From: Paramacrobiotus metropolitanus | Taxonomy: Eukaryota; Tardigrada; Eutardigrada; Parachela; Macrobiotidae | Assembly (NCBI RefSeq): GCF_019649055.1 | Contig: NW_026570405.1 | Location: 62,001 to 126,000, forward strand | Length of the DNA stretch: 64,000 nucleotides | Direction: 5' to 3' | Shown: piece after piece, positions 1 to 9,089 of the stretch | Layout: every line of letters starts with the position of its first letter | How positions within the stretch are numbered: the stretch's first letter is position 1 | Made by a program: the position numbers and the translations under genes | The notes under the pieces: model-generated | Database searches by the model: none | Seen by the model: only the letters and a program-made list of their open reading frames with translations | What the model was told of the DNA's origin: nothing

Positions 1-280
1 ATATGCAGAACACGGAAACGCCAATCGCCACCCCGATAATCAAATCGGAAGGGCGTTGCTGGGTTGTGTCTTCTTTTTCCTTGTCCTGAACTTCGGCTTG
101 TTGATACGGTGAGCGTCCCATTGGTAAGTCCTTCCTATAGTGATCATCCAACGTTCCAGATCCACGCGGTATTACCGGGGAAGGTAGCGCTTGCGCATCG
201 TCAGCTTCAGCATTGTCAGCATCATTGTCCTTATCGTCACTATCATATATACATATTAGCAGCAGAAGCAGGCTGTCCAT
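1..280 (-). CDS. Partial ORF, possible secreted or membrane protein, cut by the left window edge
   Basis: An ATG at 278-280 opens a minus-strand frame that stays open to base 1 (93 codons, no stop). It begins with a short run of leucines (MDSLLLLLICIY) that could be a signal peptide. A strongly acidic Asp/Asn/Glu/Ala segment and a hydrophilic Lys/Glu/Gln segment follow. The visible part ends in a hydrophobic stretch (LIIGVAIGVSVFCI) that could begin a membrane helix. An in-frame TGA lies 15 codons upstream of the ATG, which supports this start unless an upstream exon is spliced in. I recognise no family. The alternative is a chance open frame, because the frame is short and incomplete. Confidence 0.35.
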   Translation of the reverse strand, partial: MDSLLLLLICIYDSDDKDNDADNAEADDAQALPSPVIPRGSGTLDDHYRKDLPMGRSPYQQAEVQDKEKEDTTQQRPSDLIIGVAIGVSVFCI

Positions 281-2050
281 TACCGGTCGGGGCGGGGAAG
301 ACGGCGGCTTCGGTGGTACTCAAAATCTGTAGTTTGCTTGGCGTATTATTAACTGCTTCTGGCAATACTTCAAGTAAAATGCAGGGACTGCAGTCGATAA
401 CTGTAGAATTAGGCACCGAAATCCACCTCGTGGACAAAACCTTACGAATTGCACACTGTATCTATTCAGGCAACATTGTGAAATCCACAAGCTATTTCAA
501 GTTATTTTTAAAACTGTAAAGCAAAACTGCCACAGATTTCAGCCAGTAATAATTTCTGTACGCTATATAATAATTCTCCTTCTGATTTCGCATAGGAGGA
601 AAAATTGGCCTCAAGGCGCCCAGCTGCAACCATTAACCTCTCACGACCTTTTATGCGTTATCAATCTGAGCAGTTTGAATTGCCGCTCCTTGAAATTTTA
701 ACGATTGTTTTGCTCCTTAGAACCGCCGAATTTGGATTTTCCACCTAGCAGACGCTTCCGCGTCGATGTCACCACTGCGCAACACTATACAATCATATCA
801 TAAAGAAATATAATCCGTGCGTGGGTTGCCAGCGCGACCAGAATGCCGGCTAGATCCGATTGCTGTTGTACCAGGAAGCGTGAGCTTTAGGCTCATCCAT
901 TAAGCATGCGTAATGAATTAAAATCTCTCTGCATTTAGAGGCTTCTCTGAAATACAGACCCATGCAGAATAACAGCAACGACACGGGAAAAGTCGGCCCG
1001 ACGGACAAACAGTGTGGGTATGTGGGTAGTGACCATGGTGTGTAAAATATAGTACCTGTCGGTACTGTACGGATAACAAATTTATCTCGGACGCATTTTA
1101 CCGTAATTATCGAATTATTGCTTCTCCCATAAATATAGAAGCCCTCCACGTAACTGGAGCCCCCCCCCTTAGCGTAGTTCGGAAATAATAAGCCCCACAT
1201 CCCTTTCATTCGAAATAGATGCTCATGGGCTGTAATAAAACACGGAAAAATAAAATTTCTAGGCCGAAAGTCGATGTAGATGCCGAAAATCTTCCTGGAC
1301 CGGCAGTATCTGGATACTAGCAACGAGTCTGATTCCGACTGAATGGGTTTTTGAAAAGGCGAAAAGTTTCTTACGTTCCTTACCATTAGCGGAAAGGATC
1401 ATGGGAGAATTTATTATCAGCCAGTCACGTATTTGCGCTTGAAATGCTTGGTGCCACTATTTCGTGCACTTTGCTGGCTAGACAAACGTTGCAGCAACCA
1501 GGAGAAATACATGAGCATTTCATAGATGGACATCAGTGTACCATACCAGGCGCCTGAATCGTAACTAAGGATGAAATCAAAAGAAAACCTACTGCGGGCG
1601 TAATTCGTAAACATGCATTTTCTACTTTCGCTTCCGCTTGCCATAACTTTCTGCAAAATTTGCACATGAGCGCACATATTCACAAAATTGATTCCCGGCA
1701 GTTTGATTTTCCCGCACTGATTTTCACGCAGTCGGAAGTGCTAACGGGTGCCACGGAAGCGCCGTTCGACGTGGCATTCTCCGCCGAGGCGTGCCGGCGT
1801 GTCGACGGGCGAACACCGGCACATAATCCAGAACATGACTGAAGATGCCCCATCGCCGGACCGTGCCGTGCCGTGTTGCACGCCGGACCGTGCTTTGGTT
1901 AGAGGCGCGGGAATGTCGTCCGCAAATAAAATTTTTAACTTCTTTGCAAAGTTTTCTGTTTAGGCCGCCGTAAACACATGTGCACGCGGCGCAGCTCAAT
2001 GCATACAGCCGTGGCTCATATCTAGTGCGTAGGCCGGGATCATCGAATAG
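281..2050. other. No supported gene
   Basis: Only short overlapping ORFs on both strands are present. None has a recognisable domain or a paired splice structure. The right end abuts the eroded gypsy fragment. Confidence 0.5.
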
Positions 2051-2059
2051 GATGGCATC

Positions 2060-3290
2060 ACTTTGATCACAACAGACGTTACTGACGGCAACAAGTGCGT
2101 TACTAGGACGATCGCCAGCATAGCGACGGCTTTATATCTCATATATCCCGATATGTGGCCGGCAGTGAGACTGCCAAAGAAACAATCCAAGCATCCATTG
2201 CACCTGGACGGCTTTCCGTTAGACTCTGCCGCATGCGCCGGTTTCGCCAATGTATGTGCGAAATTTGTCCAGTGCCCAGACGACAGCAATAATTTCTTTC
2301 TCACTTACTGAGCGTCTGACTCGCGTAAGCGACTACTTTATTGCTACCATCGGGTTCAACCTGATATAGAACTGCGTCCATACCATCGGTTTCGACGATA
2401 TGGGGCAACTTACTGCCGAGGTGAGTAAGAACAGAGCGAGTAGTAGCGTAACGCTTCAATTCATTAAATACCTCATCATAGTTGGCTGTCCACACGTAGT
2501 CGGCATCTTTGCACGTTAGGGCGTGAAGGACCGCTGATTTCGTCGCTAAATTTTTGATGAATTTACCATAGCAAAAAACCATTCCCAGTAGCGAACGCAG
2601 CTGCCTTTTGTTTTCTGGGGCAGTTAATTTTGTGATCGTTTCAACCTTTCTCATGTGAAGGGAAATTCCAGTCGATCAGCATGTCCGAGAAAATCCAGAC
2701 GTGTTTGTCCGAAGGCGCATTTGGCTGGTTTGAGCTTCAATCCCGATTTAATCAATGTTTTCAGAACGTCCTCCAGATTTTTCTAATGGTCGCTAAATGT
2801 CTGACTGTAAACATTCACATCGTCTAAATACACATGACGTGTTTCTGATTGATGTCGGCAAACAATTTGTCCATCATCGCATGAATGTGCGTTTGTCAGG
2901 CCAAACGGCATGACCGAAAACCTGTACTGGTTGTTGGGGGTCACAAAAGACGTTTTGTTCTTAGATGCTGCGTCCAAGGGTACTTGTAAATACTCTTGTA
3001 CGAGGTTAAGTCCGGTGAAGTACCGGGCGCCTCGTAAGGCATCCAAACAATCATGGATGCAAGGCAAAAGATGTTTATCGTTCCTCGTGATGCCACTGAG
3101 AACACGGAAATCAACGCAGGTACGAATACCACCTTTTTGTTGCACTAAAACCAGATTTGCGGCATATTCAGACAGCGAAGGCGATATAACACCTAACTTC
3201 AACCAATCTCCAATTTGTTTGTCGATCGCCTCTTTTTACATTGCGAGTAACGTCGCAAGCTTTGTGATGTAGGGGGCGGGGGGGTTATCA
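2060..3290 (-). mobile_element. Ty3/gypsy pol fragment (reverse transcriptase to RNase H), frameshifted
   Basis: The minus strand encodes a reverse transcriptase of Ty3/gypsy type. Visible motifs are CVDFRVL, ARYFTGLNL, the finger/palm motif VMPFGLTNA, and the catalytic box as VYLDDVNVY, which keeps both aspartates. A frameshift and stops follow at about 2,650-2,790. The thumb/connection region and the RNase H start are then readable at 2,301-2,654 (LRSLLGM, a DG-containing segment, VVAYASQTLSK). Degraded RNase H continues to about 2,060. No integrase, gag or LTR is seen around it. This is a dead fragment. The gypsy assignment rests on the order RT then RNase H and on the motif spacing. Confidence 0.85.
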
Positions 3291-4409
3291 GCTGTGTGTA
3301 TGTGGCTGGCAATGTTTAATACAGGTAATTCTTCAATAATATCGCTGTGCGCTTCAGTCGGCTCAACCGGACGCCGTTACAAAGCAGCCGCGATTTGGTG
3401 CTTTTAACCCTTCCTGTACACAATTTCGAATGTGTACCGCTTTAGTATTATACTCCAGCGTACAAGACGTCACCTTTATTGTTTTCTTGACATAAGCCAA
3501 CGTAACACCCAGTGATCTGTGACAGTTTTGAAGTATCTGCCGTGTATATACAGATAACAGACGAAATTGGCTACGGCGTATACCACGGCAAGGCATTTTT
3601 GCTCCGTAACAATTTCAGAATTCCAAAGTGTCGGTCTTGTTTGGAATGCTCGAGACTGTGACCTTAATTCATTCTAAAATGTCTGGAATGCTCGAGGCCA
3701 TTACATCGCTGACTACAGCGCCACGTCCCTTTCGTTTTGGCGTCCAGCAAATTCCAAAACGTGATCTTACTGCCTTTCATACCCGCGAAATGCGTTTACA
3801 TGAAGCTTTTCAGTTTAATGTCCGTACTCTGATTAATCACAATTCAGAAAGTGGGTTTTATGTCGATGCGGACTTCCCGAAGGAGACTTTGCTCACTTCT
3901 CACATCGATTTTTCCTTCCCAAAAATCAACACCTAGGTGAAGGAAGCAATTACCGCCGGAGTCTTGCGTAAGCGCGTTAAGGACGGACGCTGCTTGCTTG
4001 AAGTCAGTTCACGGATTCAACGTGAACGAGAAAAGGAAATTACTACACGTCTGCAACTGCGTTTAGCCATACGGACTGTTACTCAGGAGGCTGGATATGC
4101 CATGACCAAATTTGAAATCATGCGCGTTCTACGTTGTACTTATCCAGTCTGCCTGTACAAGTGAGTTTGTTTTCATCGTAAGGAACAAAACTTTTTACTA
4201 TAATACATATTATAGTATTATAGTAAGAAATTTGGACTATGTTTGCGCAGCAGACGAGAATGACGGTGGCTGATACAATCATATCAGAGTTGAAACCATC
4301 ACTGGCAGGGAAATCTATGATTCGTTTTACAAGTTTGTCCGTTATTCTCCTAAAAAAAGTTGCGAATATACAGCACAGCACTAGAATGCAGCTTTAGTTC
4401 TGATTTATA
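3291..4409. other. No supported gene
   Basis: Two plus-strand open frames (3,628-3,936 and 3,937-4,164) sit next to each other, and a minus frame lies at 3,363-3,596. The minus frame could be eroded gypsy sequence upstream of the polymerase. None carries a motif that I recognise. Confidence 0.4.
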
Positions 4410-4560
4410 TATATTTCGTCATGAAGTGGATCGGCTGTTCCGACCTGAGCTCTTGAAAGTTGCCACCGATGTACTTCAGGACAAGATCGGCAAAGCTATC
4501 GTTTCTTCTTTATCTTTTGCCGTAGCCTGCCAGGCTGCAGGAGTCTAATCTAATGCTTTT
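4410..4560 (+). mobile_element. Short gypsy-derived block, paralogous to 36,990-37,140
   Basis: The bases from about 4,426 align without large gaps to those from about 36,999, which lie directly downstream of a gypsy RNase H. Both encode related peptides (VDRLFRPELLKVATDVLQD here, VNLLFRHKLYQVANHVLQD there). The block is therefore a second, separate copy of the same retroelement segment with its polymerase missing. Confidence 0.6.
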
Positions 4561-5375
4561 CAGTTAATGTATTGCCGGAGTAACTTTCCGAAGGTCAACA
4601 AAAAAGTCTTACAGGTTTTGCCGGCAGGACTATTGTGCGTACAGATAATGATCTCCGGCCTGAACTGAGTGTAGGTTACAGAAAAATTAACCTACTTGTT
4701 GTAAGCAAATACTTGTAATCGCTTTCCCTTGTCGGTTGTGCCGGACAGCGCCGAACGCTCGAGATCGAGCGGTTTGCGCAAGTTTATCGGGTTACACCGG
4801 CCAAGATGGACCTGGCCGATGAGAAACGTAAACTGCTTGTACAACGTTGATGGATTAATTAAATTTACATGCAGTAACAGCTCCAGAACTGATTGCGCCT
4901 ACTACGCTGCTATTGTAAAGCCAACAATATTATTATTTTATTCCAGTTTTTTAACATTGAATGAGCGGATTAGCTTCTCATCATGCAAACGAATAATTAT
5001 AGTTCAAATGATTCTCGGTTCTTTAAAAAAAAGGTTTTAAAAAGAGAACACTCGTACGAGTAAATAAAATAAACTTTCTTGGAAACGGTGTGAATTTTCG
5101 CAGCTCTAGTAAACGGCATATCCAGTATGTCGCTACGCCTTGGCTCTGACAGCTGCAAACCGAAATAATCGGATGAACGAGTAGAAGATTGAAGTTGTTT
5201 ACGGTTACATACATTTTCGAAAACACACCGCTTTAATACAGAATTCTTGCTTTTATATGAAAATTGAGTCGTCAAGGTGGAACGAAATGTTGGAGAGCCC
5301 GCGTCTTGGTGCTCGTGATATTGCTGCAATTGTATCCAAACGGGACTCTTTTAATGTTTATAGTGGTGTTAAGAA
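4561..5375. other. No supported gene
   Basis: The stretch is AT-rich with short ORFs only. It lies downstream of the C-terminal end of DNA polymerase copy A and may include its eroded tail, but no family motif is readable. Confidence 0.4.
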
Positions 5376-6890
5376 TCACCCACTTAACGAACGTAAAACG
5401 TACATTTTCCTTTCTTCTCGAGTTTTCAGCTGCCAGCTTCCTTTTATACGGAAAATTTTGTAAGGATTCAGTGAGTATCGCACCTGTTGCTGATCTTTCT
5501 CTATCACTTCTAGCATTTCCGGTTTGAAAAGCTTGGTATTCCCTATGTTATTCGTAGTGAATTTTGATTTGAACCTAGGCATACCTTTGCGGGCGCGGTG
5601 TGGATACATTTTAGGGCCACCGGAAAAAAACAAAATGAGTGTAGCGTCATCAATTTTCGATTTAAATTCGCTTAAGCATTCACCTACCGGAAGGCTTGGG
5701 AAGGTGGGACCCTCCAGAGCAATAACTTAATCGGTGTCAGCATATAGGAGCCGCTCTGTGCCAACAAAAGTGATACCAGCGTAAAGCTCCAATCGTGCAT
5801 GACTAGTGTCAAATCCCGCTACGATCACATTGGTCCGAAAATCCGTTGCGTCCAGGTCATTGGCTCTTGTGCTTTGTACCTGCAGAACGTCTACGTCCAC
5901 TACATCGATACAATTCACCGCATAGGTTCCTGAGAAGAAAAGTTCATTAAACCGCTTGACGCTTTTAACGTACTCAGATGTGGGTTTATTTTCTTTAATC
6001 GCCAGGCGACCCCATAACGTATTCCGTATTAGTTTTGATAAGAGACGCCGCGTGCGATTGTACTCCAATTTATCTGGGACGACGGCAAGCTACATTATCT
6101 TTTTTCTATGCAGCTCTTCCGAGTTAGGCTGACAGATTATGGGGTATCCACTGGCTGCGGCTTTTTTGGCCATGAAATTGCTTATATAATCCGAAAAAAG
6201 ATCTCCCTCTTTTGGGTAATGCCAGACTTCCTGTGTTGCAAGCAAGTGATATCAAAGAGCGAGCGTTATTGTTATTTCCGAGGTAGTATAAAAACCATTG
6301 TAACTGCGCAGGCTATCTGAATGCGTGCATAAGGTATGCTGATTGTGATGTTGAGCACAACGCCAACACAAATTGAACAGACACTCTCCATTAATGCGAT
6401 GCCGTAGCAGCGGTTGCGTCAAATCTTTTGGCGCCAAAAGTCTGACATGCACGATTCCAAAATACTGGTCGAGAGGTTCATTGTCGCTGAGGGTTCTCTC
6501 CGGAAGACCAAGCGGATATATTCTTTTTGTTTACAAACAGCTGGATTGAGGTAATTTTTGTCGAGTAAAACATATATATTGACCCCGGCCGGTCTCAGGG
6601 ACCGTTTCGAGACGAAATGCTTCCGTCCGCCCACCAAACAACACATCGCATATAGTCATAGGTTTCACATTCTAAAAGCTTCGCAGGGAATTTTTTAACT
6701 GCGAATCCGTGCCCCTTGTTTTCCTGATTGCAGTCCATTCACAACTGCAGATGTTGCGATACGTATAACCTTGGGATTCAGAGTAGCGTTGTTTGCGCTT
6801 CGTTACTTGTAGCAGCTGGGCCATGTTCTGGCTGCCGAACGTTACCGTTTCTCCTGTGTAGCATTTTAGACAACTGTAAAAGAATTTTTT
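5376..6890 (-). pseudogene. Protein-primed DNA polymerase B pseudogene, copy A (C-terminal half)
   Basis: Read on the minus strand, the order of motifs follows the polymerases of Polintons/Mavericks and adintoviruses. A Cys pair with CYTGETV comes first (about 6,880), then an aromatic segment around GYTYRNICSCEW (about 6,750) and a LFGGR motif (about 6,640). Next are AVCKQKEY (about 6,530), a second-frame stretch FNLCWRC (about 6,370), LLSKLIRNTLWGRL (about 6,040-6,000), and the catalytic box as YADTD at about 5,730-5,745. A TAA stop directly follows that box. The frame then continues past the stop with the C-terminal FFSGGPKMYPHRA motif (about 5,620) and ends at 5,376. At least two frameshifts and one in-frame stop break it. 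The N-terminal exonuclease half is absent. Such enzymes copy linear viral or transposon DNA from a protein primer. This copy cannot be functional. The nearest relative in the window is copy B. Confidence 0.85.
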
Positions 6891-7331
6891 AATTTGCGTA
6901 ACCTGAAGCCGTCAAGCGGTAATAATACCCGTGGAAATAAGATTCGTGTGTAGTGGTTTGCCCCGGGACTACACTAATCCCTTATACATGGGGCTCATAA
7001 TTATGATGATAATTATATTTCTTATAGGAATATTACGAAACGAACGAAAACCGAGTAACCTTTTCCACTTTTCTTCATCAAAATCACATCAAAACAGAAT
7101 TAATAAAAGTAACCCAAAATCATCACAAGGCCACTGATTCATGAGCATTCATTCTAACACAGAATTCTACGTAGAAGTACAGTAATATCATCAGCAGCGC
7201 TACACGACCCCTTTTTCTGGGATAAAAACAGAATAGTGGTTAATACTGGTTATTAAGAAAAAAAACAGAATGAGCAGTTTATTCCGAGATTAATGTAACA
7301 TCACATGTTAGTAAGATCAATCAAAATAATA
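6891..7331. other. No supported gene
   Basis: The DNA between polymerase copy A and the proline-rich gene is AT-rich and contains poly-purine runs. No exonuclease-domain remnant of copy A is readable here, so the break in the polymerase lies near 6,890. Confidence 0.4.
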
Positions 7332-8572
7332 TTATTCCATCCGGTAAAGCACCCATCCCTCTGCAGTCTCATTCCGCATCCTTTTCCATAGGATCATACA
7401 GGTGCTCGGTCCCAAAATCGTCCTCTTCTTCCTCTTATTCCTCGCTTTCCAGACCGGGAACAGCAGATTTGCAAGTGGATCCGGAGCGTCATCCTGTACA
7501 GGAGCATTCGCAGCCGCTTCTTCCTGAATAGGATTTTCCTGGTCGCGAGGATCTTCACGCGCAGCTTCATGAGCATCCATCTCGTTCAGCATAGCCTCAG
7601 CATCCCGAACGATATCGCGAGGCACTTTATACATGTATTCCAGCTGGTAGATAGGTCGGCGGAAATATTCAATGCTGACAGGCTGACCCTCCCTCGCACG
7701 GCGGAGTTTCTCGCGGATTTCAGCTGGCCTGGTTTCTTTTCCTTGGGCTGGCGCAGAAACGCAGTAGGATGGCGCGGTCCAGCAGGAGGTTGAGGCGGAC
7801 GGCAAACAGAAGCCGCATTCAGCGACACAGTAACAGGTGGCTGTGGGGGTCCACTAACTGCAGTGTGCTGCGTAAACTGTTGCAGCCAGTTTCCTGACAA
7901 AGGAGCAGCCGAACGGCATCGTTGATTAGGAGCACGAGCAGACGGTCCTGGAACAGGAGGCAGGGGAAATCCTGGTGGCGTAGGATCGTTAGGAACACCA
8001 GGCGGTGGAGCACTGACGCGAATTGGTCCACCGCGATTAGCACCCGGACGAGTTTGAGCCGGAACAGCCTGAAACCAAACTCCAGGCGGTGGGCGTGTTG
8101 TCTGATTGTGATATCCAGGCATGTTGTCACCATCCTGATTAGGATCATCCTCGACGATGTACTCCATCAGCGGTTCCTGAATAGGACGAGGTAAACGCTA
8201 CGGAGTGCCAGACGCAGACGTCCATCCAGGCTGATCCACAGTCACTGGCCCACGTGACGTGCTGGCTCCCTCATTCACGGCAAGTCCTACAAATAAAGCA
8301 CGACCAACAGATCCTGAAGAGGAATTACTATTTCCTGAGTAGGAAGAGCGTCCATAATGCTGATAACGCGCTGGCAGCCGTTGCATCACAGAGCGCATGC
8401 CCGGAGATAAGGCGTCAAAGTGACGATCATCCATCAGTTCCACGCACGCATCAGCAAAACCGAAACAGGCATTACGAAACACGCGGCGTGTGTCAACACT
8501 AACACGCGCAAGATCCTCTGCAGGAAACTGAAAATGTTTGGGATCATGACATCCCAAATCGTTATTCGCCAT
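7332..8572 (-). CDS. Proline-rich protein of unknown function, interrupted reading frame
   Basis: The ATG at 8,570-8,572 has a good context (CGAAATGG) and starts a frame encoding a compact N-terminal region (VFRNACFGFADACVELMDD, then ALSPGMRSVMQRLPARY). A Ser/Gly stretch follows. A TAG at 8,198-8,200 interrupts the frame, but the same frame then continues for over 190 codons as a Pro/Gln-rich region (repeated PPP, GPPQPP). Near 7,700-7,740 coding shifts by one base into a charged helical region (EIREKLRRAREGQP, then acidic Glu/Asp/Ala). A 69-nt GTGACT...ATTCAG segment (about 8,244-8,176) would remove the TAG in phase, so the stop may lie in an intron. The later shift has no such explanation. 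I recognise no family. The position between two viral polymerase remnants makes a viral or element origin possible. Codon-like composition and length make chance openness unlikely. Confidence 0.45.
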
Positions 8573-8721
8573 TTCGTACTGAATACTCGACGAAGACTTT
8601 CGAAAATAAAATTCAAAGTTCTCTGCAATAGAATTTTGAAAATGCGGCGCACTCAATTTAGCACAGTCACGCCGGCATGTTTCGGCATTCAACAAGTGGC
8701 GCCTCCCACTGAAGGAAACTG

Positions 8722-8741
8722 GCCAATCACCGCTGATTGGC
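8722..8741. promoter_or_regulatory. Perfect 8-bp palindrome (GCCAATCA / TGATTGGC)
   Basis: Two perfect 8-bp arms are separated by four bases, about 150 bp upstream of the proline-rich gene's ATG. Each arm carries a CCAAT box, one in each direction. It could be a promoter element. Function is inferred only from position and symmetry. Confidence 0.35.
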
Positions 8742-8779
8742 AAATTCCATTCACTGAACTGCGATCATGGGCGGCTGGT

Positions 8780-8800
8780 GATCAAAATGTCATTTTGATC
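8780..8800. promoter_or_regulatory. Perfect 10-bp palindrome (GATCAAAATG / CATTTTGATC)
   Basis: Ten-base arms flank a single central base, 39 bp from the neighbouring CCAAT palindrome and about 210 bp upstream of the proline-rich gene's ATG. It could be a dimeric protein binding site or a relic of an element end. Confidence 0.35.
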
Positions 8801-8885
8801 TCTGACTGATCACAGTAAGAAATTTTAACGGTTTCCTTTCAAGGACGAACCAACCCAAAACGCAAAACATCTACCCCTTTTTCCG

Positions 8886-8907
8886 TAATAATAATAATAA
8901 TAATAAA
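8886..8907. repeat. AAT trinucleotide microsatellite
   Basis: Seven or so uninterrupted AAT units are seen. Confidence 0.9.
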
Positions 8908-9089
8908 AGATCAATAACTATTTTCTAAAATAAGAACAACTTTCTAAAATTCAAAATTACGAACCACTCGACTGACGACAAAAATACCGCTGTACCTGAC
9001 TATTCAGATACGGAATTCCGTACGTGGAAAAGTTCTGCCAATAAACATGCCACTCTTCCATATTAATCTGATTGGGCGACATTCCTACT

